A stretch of DNA of 64,000 nt. Origin: Antitrichia curtipendula (taxonomy: Eukaryota > Streptophyta > Bryopsida > Hypnales > Leucodontaceae). The notes beneath the pieces are model-generated. The model saw nothing but the letters and a program-made list of their open reading frames with translations. It was not told where the DNA came from and ran no database searches. Shown here piece by piece: positions 55,600 to 64,000 of this stretch (positions within the stretch are counted from its first letter, which is position 1; each line of letters starts with the position of its first letter). The stretch is from contig OX579635.1 in assembly GCA_951230915.1 (NCBI GenBank), forward strand, positions 43,276,001 to 43,340,000, written 5' to 3'. The position numbers and the translations under genes were made by a program.

Positions 55600-57220
55600 C
55601 ACAATAAGACAACTAGGGTCAGTGGCGTACGTGGAAGAGAATTCATTAGGTTGCCGATACTTACAGTTCTTTGACCGGGGTGCTCCACTATAGGCCCTTC
55701 TTCAAGTTTCTTCCATTAGATTGAAAAACGGCAACAAGAATTGCAACCAAGTGCTTTTCTTCTACCGGCATTGGTGAGTTGCAAGTTTCCGGACCTAGAA
55801 GCCCACCCTAATTAAGACTGTGGCGTAAGCTCAATTCCGGAACAAGAGTTGGAACTTGCCACGAGGTGTGTAATGCAAACGTCCAAGTAATTAGCGATTC
55901 CACCATCTCTCGGAGACTCTTGCAGCTGGGTGTTATTCTCGGAAGACGACCAGGCAATTTCCGGGGGCTGGTTGTGTGGAGGGAGATGGGGATGAGGGTC
56001 GTGATCAGCACAAGCTCAACACGGACGCGTGAAAGGCAACCGCGTTGAAGAAGAGGAACAACCTGGGCACCACCAGGCATGTGGCAAAAGCAATCCCATT
56101 GGCGAATTCCGTTCAAATGGCCGCGGCGGACCCGCAAGCAAGGAAATGATCTATGGAGACAGAAAAGGGAATGGGATGGAAATCTTAGCTTAGCAGCGCA
56201 AACTGTTGTGGATGAAAGCGCAATGTGCATATTGATTTGCGTATTTATCGGCACAGGAAGGCAACATGTAAATGTTAAAATGGCGTATGGCGCATTGGCG
56301 GCATTGGTGACGTGGGCGATGAGCGTGGCCACAAATGCCCACCAGACTAATTCCCTGGATGCACACACCTGATGGAGATTCTTTTTCTTTGAAATGGCAT
56401 CCGCAATTTGATGCTCAACCAGTGAGTCCTTCGTAGCAACTAGTAGAGGTCTACTTTTTTTTAGTTGGGTACAATTGCACAAAACTTTGTCAAGGGCGAC
56501 TGAGAACTTCCAAAATGAATGAACTGAGGCTTAACCTCCTCCCTGTTTTCCCCCAGGTCACCGTTGTGAGATGTTGGCCAGGACCACACAGGCAAGTCAG
56601 TTACCTTCTTCAGGTAATTGAGTTGTATACTTGGAGTGTCCTTTGTGCTCCAAAGAAGAAGAAATGGCAAGAATGCGCTCTTGTAAACAGAGGGGACAGG
56701 TACCTGTGCTCAAGGATACGTCTGTTGATAGGTTAAACAAACCTTCACACCAATTTTTGAAAACACTAGTGCGTGCCAGTTTGGTTGCAAAATAGCTTGA
56801 GAGCTAGGAGGCTCCAGAGCATTATCAGATCCAAAGCCAAGTTCTACTCAAACAAGAACGTTCCTACATGTGTTTACGGACTTGCAATATAAAGGATTAT
56901 GCACCTGTAATAGTTGCCTCAAACACCAAACTTGACATTATGTTTTACTGTTGTGTAGTTTAATTCTCATTTGTGTTGCCTAACAACATCTTTTGTAGAG
57001 AAAGATAATCTCCACGCAGTGAGCTCTCCGCAAATCAACCAGGCTCGATGTTAATCGATTTTTAGTCCTTGTGTCTAGATCTCTAGCTATTGTATTTGCC
57101 CAAAAAATCACTTCCTTTGATCTCCTCAGTGGATCGGAGCCTCCCAAATTTCACTCCAACTACCTTCGGTATTTGTAGAGTTGCCTGCGTTTTTGAAGTA
57201 GCATTGAGCTAGAAAGAATC
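55600..57220. other. Intergenic DNA without a supported gene
   Basis: A 224-codon frame on the minus strand (55808-56482) and a 97-codon frame on the plus strand (56079-56372) overlap. Neither shows a domain, and I do not call either one. Confidence 0.4.
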
Positions 57221-57224
57221 TATG

Positions 57225-57655
57225 TTAGAATCACCCATTCCCAACCAAGGATCCATACCGAACATGTAGGGTGCATCTATTTCCAACCAAGGCTAGAACA
57301 AATTTCCAACCAAAACTTGGAATGCAATTTTTTTCCCCTTTCTAAGATTGGAACTAATAAAATCATGACACATGTCCCAAAGTAGTGAGCAAGAAAGAAG
57401 GAAGTAGTGAGTGGGAAAGTAGTTATGGAATGATCGGAGTTGGAAGACTCTATAGATCAGGTGTGGGTTGAAGTCAACTTTTGGCTTCAAAAAAATTCAC
57501 AGTAATTTCAATTTAAGGCATAAAATAACCAAAAAAATTGCAATTCGTGTGATTTCTATCTTCCTACATGACAAAAATTTTACATTGCCTTACACTGCTT
57601 TAGAATATGCACATAATCATGTAAGTGGTCAACTATAGGTGGTTCTACCATACAT
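57225..57655 (-). mobile_element. GGTAGA-type TIR element, inverted copy
   Basis: In reverse complement it aligns with 53132-53544: it starts ATGGTAGAACCACCTATAG (from 57655) and ends near AATGGGTGATTCT. Together with the direct copy at 58088-58498 it forms a large inverted pair around 57660-58087. Confidence 0.6.
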
Positions 57656-58087
57656 TATGTTTTTGATACTGTCTCTTGGTTTATGAAGTAGGTATACTTT
57701 TCTAAGGCCTTGCTTACCCACCGGATAACCAAATAGCAGCTTGAGCTACCTGAAATAGCCATTGGATGCCTACAATGCCAAAGTAGTGTCATTGGCAATT
57801 TGATAAGGTAAATCCACCTAAAATGGACCACTCTTCAAAATCGCCCCCTATTTTTTGAAGGGAAATTGAATAGGGAGGATACCCAAAATGAAGTGCATGA
57901 CAAGAACAAATTCACACTACAAGGCCCACTTTCTATAACCATTGTAACGTCCTACAAATATAACAAATTCACTATGAAAATTATTTGAAAAAATAGCGCC
58001 CTCAAATTGATGCCCAATCAAGTAGAAGGCATCATTTGACGAGTCTCTGACCATCCTAGAGTTGTGGGCATGCTATCCAAGTTCTAA

Positions 58088-58498
58088 GGTGTAGCCACCC
58101 ATGAGCAATAACTTAAGCCATAGCGGACATGATTTGGATAATGTAAAGCAAAGCAAATATTTTTAGAAGCGCATTGATAGAAATGATAGGGATTGCAAAA
58201 AAATTAGAAATTTTATTGCTTGAACTGAAATTACTATAAATTTTGGGAGGCAAATAGTGGGCCGAACCCATAGCCAATGTCTAGACTCTTTTATTTCCGA
58301 TCATTCAAGAACTAATTTTTTATTCATTACTTCTTACTTTCTTTCTCACTATTTTGGAACATGTATCATGAACTTATTAGTTCCAACCTTGACTAGTTAA
58401 AAGAAAACATTCCAAGCTTCAAAAAATGTGGTCAGAAATAACTGCACCTATAGATTGGGTATGGATCACTAATCAAGAATGGGTAGCTCTATCTTGTA
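58088..58498 (+). mobile_element. GGTAGA-type TIR element, direct copy
   Basis: Runs from GGTGTAGCCACCCATGAGC to AATGGGTAGCTCTATC and is clearly similar to 53132-53544 (for example CATAGCCAATGTCTAGACTC). The sequence before it (57980-58080) also resembles 53555-53690, so the copies belong to larger duplicated blocks. Confidence 0.6.
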
Positions 58499-58710
58499 GG
58501 TCAAATCTAAGGTTTTTTAAAATGTAGGATGGCAAATACCATCCTAAGAAATGGATCCTATAGGTTGAATTTTGTGTGTTGCAAGATAATTCTAAAAAAA
58601 ATCCCCTATTTTGTATCATGTTAAATTCTATATTCTTCAGTTCTCCATGCTAATTTGGAATCTTTGATTGCAAATATAAATTCAAAAATTACAAATTTTA
58701 TCATATGTCA

Positions 58711-58735
58711 AAAATAAATAAATAAATAAATAATA
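58711..58735. repeat. (AAAT)n microsatellite
   Basis: Six consecutive AAAT units. Confidence 0.85.
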
Positions 58736-58861
58736 TTTTCTCCATAGATTGGTTTACATTGGGACATCCAGTGGTAGTGGACAAGATGAAAAGAAAGGCA
58801 TTTTCATTGATCAAAGCATAGGGTTTCATGCTTAAGGCATTCACACCCAAGATATGACCAT

Positions 58862-59054
58862 TTGACAAAAAGTCCACTTGACAAAAAGTCCACGTCATCA
58901 ATCACTCCCGCCAAAATTGAAGATAAAGTAATAGTTGTAGCGGACAAATTTGGGATCCCCTGGGGAGGTGATTCCAAATTTGTCTCGAGGACAAATCACC
59001 TCGGCGCCTGCTCTTCTTCGCCGCGGCGCCTTCAAGCTTCTTCCCAGGTGCGAT
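58862..59054 (+). promoter_or_regulatory. Probable UMPS promoter and first non-coding exon
   Basis: A GC-rich, CT-rich island (CTCTTCTTCGCCGCGGCGCC) ends at a possible donor CCCAG|GTGCGA (about 59047). The UMPS start codon lies two bases after a good acceptor (TATTGTGCAG|CG ATG), so a 5' leader intron of about 1.5 kb is plausible. Upstream are a 17-base tandem repeat (TTGACAAAAAGTCCAC twice, 58862-58895), CCACGTCATCA, and inverted halves GACAAATTTGG / CCAAATTTGTC at about 58943-58983. The boundaries are inferred. Confidence 0.45.
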
Positions 59055-60562
59055 TTCGAAGCAGACTTTTTCTTCTTTCCCGTTTTCGCTAAAAATGCAG
59101 TGTAGCAAGGATCCCGATCATGAAGACGCTTATTCGCTCATCAGTTGCGCTCAATTAGCTCATTAGTTGCGCCAATTTGCCAAATCCCGTCTGAAATTGG
59201 ACAAACCCTGCTGTCCGGCTGTGTAAAGGCTTCGGCGGTCAGATTCGAGAAGATGATGGCGAATTTTATTCCTGTGGCGTTGTAGGAGCCCTGGACGACA
59301 ATGTTGCATTTTCACTACCAATAGTATCACATTCTGACTATTATGACAATTCATCTTCGTTAATGTCTTGCAGTTTTGTAGTTTTGCCGCAGTCTCTTGA
59401 GTTTTGCGGTAGTAATCAATTCCTTAGTCATTCTTTTTCCTTCCCGCTGGAGGATTAAGACTTTGTTTCCAACGGACACTTTTGATGATTTCAAATCTTC
59501 ACTTTCATTTTGAGGCTCTTGTTAGGTGCTGACAGGTTCGAAGTTTGACTGTGATAGTGGCTGGAAATTGATGAAATTGTTGGTTTCTTATGTATGTGGA
59601 TCATCGGCTGTTGTATGATCGCCCTGTTTTGAACGTGACTTGGTCCGTCTTGTTGGAAAGAGCCAGTTTATCAGGTTTTTTTAAGATGAGATGCATTTAG
59701 ACGCTGTCCAGGCTGCTTGTTCTTTCCAGAGGACCTAAAATATTGTGAACAACGATTGCAGACACCCTTGTTGAGAGCGGAATCTCTTGAAGAGGAAGAA
59801 TCACTTCAAAGGTTTCTTAAAGGTGTGTGCCCTCCCCTAATTTCCAAGTCAGTTGGTAGCAATTGCAGTTCGTTTCCATTCATGAAGTTAGGGTTTCATC
59901 ATAGAAGTGGATTCAGTACTTCCAGGTACTCCTACTTTGCCTACAGATTACAGTCGCATAGTCGGAGGTTTCAACCTTGAACATCAATTATATCGATTGG
60001 ATACTGTCAAATTGAGGAGACATCAAGTTATTGTGAGCATTGATAGGTAGCGTCAGCATTAAATTGATTTGGAATGTCTTCAGAGTTCTGCTGCTGTCAC
60101 TTAGGACAGATCTAATATTGAGAGAAAATTACGTCGAAATTCTGTGTCACTTGATACCGCATTGAAGATTATTTGATTTCGTTTCATTTCAGGGGTCAGG
60201 GTGTCTGATGTCGAAACTGGTAGCTTCATCGCTTTATTTGCTAAAAATTATACTTTTGACTACATTGCGGTTCGTGTGTAACTTATTTGCTCGTACTTCA
60301 CGCAATTGTGACAGTAATCGTTTTTTTGTCTTTTTTTGCTTTTTTCTATTGACTTCTTTCTTGTTTGTTGCAGCTTTGAGTTTTGTTTCTTATTTCTTAC
60401 ATTTTTGCCTTATGTTATCTGGCTTAATGATATCGCTGTAATTCTAGGTATATCTATCAAACCATTTTTGGCCTGCTGGAATACTCAATTGAGTGAGTTA
60501 AGGACGAGGAGCCCATTACCTATCTCATTAGAGACTTGCATTGGGGTTCTGTATTGTGCAGC
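59055..60562 (+). other. Putative 5' leader intron of UMPS
   Basis: No convincing coding exon. A plus-strand frame at 59717-59980 is open but has no domain. The UMPS frame is open back to 60336, but residues before the chosen start are hydrophobic intron-like translation. Confidence 0.4.
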
Positions 60563-60563
60563 G

Positions 60564-61994
60564 ATGGTGGATGCGGCGGTGTCTAGCTTGGTGCTGGCCT
60601 TGCACAATGTGGAGGCAGTGAAGTTCGGTGAATTCAAGCTCAAGAGCGGCATCGTTTCCCCAATTTACATCGACTTGCGAGTGATAGTGTCCTACCCGAA
60701 GCTCTTGCAACAAGTTTCGGAATCTGTTTGGGCCACCGTCTCAGGTGTGGAGCAGGATGTGATCTGCGGGGTGCCTTACACGGCGCTGCCCATTGCAACC
60801 GCCATTTCGCTCAAGTACGATGTGCCAATGGTGATGCGGCGCAAGGAGGTAAAGGATTACGGCACGAAGAAGGCGATTGAAGGTTTCTTCACGCCCGGGC
60901 AGAAGTGCTTGATCATCGAGGATCTGGTGACTAGTGGGGCGTCGGTGTTGGAAACCGTGGAGCCTCTGGTGGCGGCCGGGTTGAAGGTGACGGACGTGGT
61001 GGTGTTGATTGATAGGGAGCAAGGCGGGCCGCAGACTTTGTCCAAGCAAGGGCTGAAGTTGCACGCGGCGCTGAAACTGACGCGGATTGCGGAGGTTCTT
61101 GTGCGCCATGGCAAATTGACGCAAGAGGTTGCGGACTCGGTAGGGAAGTTTTTGGCTGCGAATCAGACAACGGTGAGCATGCCGCTCGTTGCGCTAACCT
61201 CTGCGAAGGTGAGACGGTTGCCGTTCGGGGAGAGGGCGGGCTTGACGAAAAATCCTACTGGAAAGAAGCTATTTGAGATTATGGAAAGGAAACAGAGCAA
61301 TTTGTCGGTGGCAGCTGATGTGAACACAGCTCGGGAGCTTCTAGCACTTGCTGATGCCGTAGGACAAGACATTTGCGTGCTGAAAACGCACGTCGACATC
61401 TTCCCCGACTTTAATCCGGAGTTCGGCCGCCAGCTTCGTGAAATTGCTGACAAGCATGACTTTCTGATTTTTGAGGACCGGAAGTTTGCAGATATTGGAA
61501 ACACGGTGACCATGCAATACGAAGGGGGCATCTACAAGATAGTGGAGTGGGCAGATATCACAAATGCGCACATTGTCCCTGGTGCAGGCATTGTGGATGG
61601 TTTGAAGTTGAAGGGGCTTCCAAAGGGGCGTGGACTTTTGCTTCTTGCAGAGATGAGCTCGAAAGGAACCCTCGCCAAGGGGGAGTACACCCAGGCGGCT
61701 GCTCAGATTGCTGCAGATCATCCCGACTTTGTTATTGGATTTATCTCAACCAACCCCGCTGCATGGGTGGGAGGGCCTGGCAGCCCTGCGTTGATTCATA
61801 TGACTCCTGGCGTTCAAATGAGTGCTGGTGGGGATGCTCTCGGCCAACAGTACAACACGCCTAGCTCGGTAATTGGGGAGAGAGGCAGTGATATTATTAT
61901 TGTGGGACGTGGTATTATCAAGTCTGCAGACCCTGCTGCTGCTGCAAAGGAGTATCGCAAGGCGGGGTGGGCAGCGTACGAGCAAAGTCTGTAA
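60564..61994 (+). CDS. UMPS: UMP synthase: orotate phosphoribosyltransferase-OMP decarboxylase
   Basis: Catalyses the last two steps of de novo UMP synthesis: orotate plus PRPP to OMP, then decarboxylation to UMP. It is a single coding exon of 476 aa, the usual plant length. The N-terminal OPRT domain (about 1-205) has [21 protein letters not shown] and the PRPP-binding loop [13 protein letters not shown] (115-127). The C-terminal OMP decarboxylase domain (about 225-476) has KTHVD (274-278), the catalytic [10 protein letters not shown] with Asp305, Lys307 and Asp310, and the phosphate-binding end IIVGRGI (445-451). The start is the ATG at 60564 ([10 protein letters not shown]), which aligns with known N termini and follows a splice acceptor; the open frame extends upstream but is not protein-like. 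No frameshift or missing catalytic residue. The 3' untranslated region probably lies in 61995-62550. Confidence 0.97.
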   Translation: MVDAAVSSLVLALHNVEAVKFGEFKLKSGIVSPIYIDLRVIVSYPKLLQQVSESVWATVSGVEQDVICGVPYTALPIATAISLKYDVPMVMRRKEVKDYGTKKAIEGFFTPGQKCLIIEDLVTSGASVLETVEPLVAAGLKVTDVVVLIDREQGGPQTLSKQGLKLHAALKLTRIAEVLVRHGKLTQEVADSVGKFLAANQTTVSMPLVALTSAKVRRLPFGERAGLTKNPTGKKLFEIMERKQSNLSVAADVNTARELLALADAVGQDICVLKTHVDIFPDFNPEFGRQLREIADKHDFLIFEDRKFADIGNTVTMQYEGGIYKIVEWADITNAHIVPGAGIVDGLKLKGLPKGRGLLLLAEMSSKGTLAKGEYTQAAAQIAADHPDFVIGFISTNPAAWVGGPGSPALIHMTPGVQMSAGGDALGQQYNTPSSVIGERGSDIIIVGRGIIKSADPAAAAKEYRKAGWAAYEQSL

Positions 61995-62726
61995 GCTCAG
62001 AATTGTTTGCATTGCCACAGTACTCTCAATGTCAGCAAGTTTGGGTCTATCGAATCCTCTGCAAGGCTGGATTGTTAAGATAGTTGAGACACTGGGATTG
62101 TTTGCAACGTGAGCTTTCAAGAAGAAAGAGGAATTGTTTCCAATGCACCGCGGGACAGTGTTTTTTAGGTCACATTGCAGCATTGGGCTTCGTTCTGAAT
62201 TGATGTGCTGTCACTGCTGTGAGCGTGTGTTGTATTTTTGGAGATTAGTAAAGAAACACATGAAGAATTTGCTTCGTGCAAATGTATCAACTTTATTTGC
62301 ACTTCTATTGTCAAGCTGTCGATCCAGGAGCTCAACTTTGGTGATTGCAATGGTGGCTCATCAAAAGCATCAAGTGTGCAGATTTACAATCTTTCTGTGG
62401 TCATGTTCCTCAGTTGTTTTACACTTTGTTTTGCACTTGTCAGATGTTGAAATTTGAGTTTTGGAATAGCGCTTTTGCTCTTGTGGTTTTTATAATTAGG
62501 ATTTGGAATAATTTGTGTTGTTTTGTTGCATTGTTGTTCTGTGCTTTTGGAGCTTGTAATGGAGTGGCGGAGTGAGGGTGAGTGGAGGTGGTTATGTTAA
62601 GAGATACAGACAGGAAGGGAGAAGGATTCTATCGATTATTGTTGTGTGGGATTAGAGTTGCTTCGTGGTTCCTTGTTGCTCTGGCTTTCTTCCCAAATTA
62701 GGGTTTGCGGCTCTCGCTCCCCTGCA

Positions 62727-63106
62727 ATGCTGGCCAGACAGAGCCACGTTGTAGTGTCACGGGGAATTTGTTGCATTCGAAGGACGCATTATCCAAAGAG
62801 ATCGTCCTTTGAGGTTTTGAGTGTCAGGTCAGGTGTTGCTGCTGCTGCTGCTGGAGCGTCTTCGTCTTCGTCGTCATCGTCATCGTTGTCTTCGTCTTGT
62901 TGCTCCAGTTTGCGAAGCTCCACGGTTTGGGGTTGCGGGATTGGTGAAGAAGCCCCATTGAGTGGCAAGAGTTTCTGGACGAGCTCCGCGAGAATGGCAG
63001 GCGAGATGGATGGAGATGAAGGCTCTGCGCGCGTCGCACGAGCACACGAATCGTCTTGCGAAAGAGCACAGCCCTTACCTTCCTTCAGCATGCACACAAC
63101 CCTGTC
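62727..63106 (+). pseudogene. Frameshifted N-terminal fragment of a SPATA20/YyaL-type thioredoxin-domain protein
   Basis: HTNRLAKEHSPYL at 63043-63081 and LQHAHNPV at 63083-63106 are the two halves of the invariant opening motif of this family (DUF255, thioredoxin-like domain). They sit in different frames, separated by one extra base (a C in CCTTCCTT). The expected continuation (DWYPWG...) is not found in the next 600 bases, although a possible donor GTCAGT follows at 63104. Upstream, a frame from MLARQSHVVV (62727), with a Ser-rich stretch encoded by TCNTC repeats, could be an organelle-targeting leader but is in a third frame. It is either a degraded gene or one with sequence errors whose other exons lie beyond the window. 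Confidence 0.55.
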
Positions 63107-63688
63107 AGTGTAGCTTGGGGCTTGATGTTTTGTGTTTTACTTGTCTTTGATTGAATCTGAAATGTGCTTTATGTATCAGTAATGTGGTATGTGTTGGTGC
63201 TGATCCATAATTCTGGATACGAGGGTTTTCTTCAGGCACTTGGCTTGAGCACTGTTTCCGGCAACTTTATAAAAGTTGCTGGCTTCATAATACAGACTAT
63301 AGACTTTTGATGTCTTAAATGTTCATTTTAAATTTAAATCTTTTTTCAGACGTTTAATGGAGGTATGGGAATCAAAGGAGTTGTTGCGAGAAACAGGAAA
63401 GCAGGTTGTGTAACAACTAGCTGAAGCTACTGCTGCTGTGTTCCTGCACAAGCTGTTTCACTTTGTGCTATTCAGGTCCTTTCTATTGAGTTTACAATAG
63501 TAATGAATGGAAGAAAGGCTTTACTTAGATGGTAGAAGATACCAATACCCATGAGTGGGCTGAACATAAGGTAGAAGCCTTCCATAGTTATCCACAAACC
63601 ATATGGGATAACTAACCACTATGGGCTGCCTTTGACTACAAGCAATACCCATTACACCCTAAAGCTTACTAAGAGTCTAATGCTACTC
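63107..63688. other. Intergenic DNA, possibly copia LTR at its right end
   Basis: No gene supported. A small stem-loop (GGCAACTTTATAAAAGTTGC) lies at 63259-63278. The last 150 bases, following the copia pol stop on the minus strand, may be the start of that element's 3' LTR, but its limits cannot be seen. Confidence 0.35.
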
Positions 63689-64000
63689 CTAGGGCTGGTT
63701 ATGTACATGGTCTACAACAATATGTACATGATCTTCAACACTCCGACTTTGAGAGTGGTCAAAGGCTCGAAGGCCCATCTTCCCAATCATGTTTGGATGT
63801 TGTGGCTTTCCAAGGGACTTGGTCAGCACATCAGCAACCATAGCTTGGGTAGGCACATACTTGAGCATATGTTGACACACAACACACAGTGCAAAGGCCA
63901 ATTCAGGCCTTGTGGCTACCGTGGCATACATCAAGCCACCCACCGCTGCCTTGGAAGGCACACCTTGCATTTCAGCCCTCACCTCTCCAAATTCAGTATC
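63689..64000 (-). pseudogene. Ty1/copia pol fragment with internal deletion, runs off the window
   Basis: From the window edge the frame reads the end of a copia reverse transcriptase (AAVGGLMYATVATRPELAFAL, compare the family's SAVGSLMYAM.CTRPDIA). It then jumps directly to the end of RNase H (MVADVLTKSLGKPQH) and finishes DHVHNQP. Nearly the whole RNase H domain between is missing, so this copy is defective although the frame stays open. Confidence 0.8.

Noticed and set aside
55808..56482. 224-codon frame on the minus strand
   Set aside because: No domain, Cys/Leu/Pro-rich composition without order, and an overlapping open frame on the other strand. More likely chance in GC-richer DNA.
58943..58983. 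GACAAATTTGG/CCAAATTTGTC near UMPS as an outside copy of the retrotransposon palindrome
   Set aside because: Half sites are separated and the core is one base longer; a single occurrence is no evidence for the same system.
60336..60563. N-terminal extension of UMPS by 76 residues
   Set aside because: The extension is hydrophobic intron-like translation, and a splice acceptor sits two bases before the ATG that aligns with known UMPS starts.
62789..63097. Minus-strand frame with poly-Asp and poly-Ala
   Set aside because: It is the mirror of the TCNTC/GCTGCT repeats in the SPATA20-like leader; the recognisable family motif is on the plus strand.

Overview
This is nuclear DNA of a land plant. 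Three plant housekeeping genes with plant-type targeting can be read: peroxisomal hydroxypyruvate reductase (13 exons, GT-AG introns), a BASS1-like chloroplast sodium/metabolite cotransporter, and the bifunctional OPRT-OMP decarboxylase UMP synthase. They sit in long AT-rich intergenic DNA full of plant transposons. GC-rich exons in very AT-rich spacers may suggest a bryophyte or other non-seed plant, but the species cannot be fixed from this sequence.

Layout: 1-1115 is AT-rich repeat. 1121-19193 is one 18.1-kb Ty3/gypsy LTR retrotransposon of Ogre/Tat/Athila type on the minus strand. It has 2,341-bp LTRs that look identical, a CTGTC target duplication, a tRNA-Asp-type primer site, two extra ORFs before gag, gag-pol in one frame broken by two stops, and a 5.5-kb accessory region after pol. 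19.2-33.6 kb is a patchwork of foldback elements, ancient duplicated blocks and a MULE-like element (28211-28569), with one small HMA-domain gene (26390-26881). HPR1 occupies 33696-39747 (minus). 40.1-48.1 kb holds a cluster of elements bounded by TTAA and CCC/GGG ends, one containing a Stowaway-type MITE. BASS1 is at 49753-51546 (plus). 53-58.5 kb has three copies of a TIR element, a 136-aa orphan ORF and a hairpin. UMPS is at 60564-61994 (plus). A frameshifted SPATA20-like fragment and a deleted Ty1/copia pol fragment end the window.

The strongest candidate for an undescribed system is in the retrotransposon. Its LTRs and the 5.5 kb after pol are peppered with the inverted repeat GACAA-(T/A)-TTGTC (15 exact copies located between 1392 and 8583, many close variants), while gag-pol is nearly free of it. 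The same region carries a 933-codon accessory frame with a long coiled-coil section. An element-encoded protein binding dispersed sites in its own element, as VANC proteins do in VANDAL transposons, is a testable explanation. The second candidate is the family of about 930-bp TTAA-flanked elements with CCCCTAAA ends, which look piggyBac-like.

The host genes are independent metabolic genes: HPR1 in photorespiration, BASS1 in plastid envelope transport, UMPS in pyrimidine synthesis. I see no functional cluster among them.
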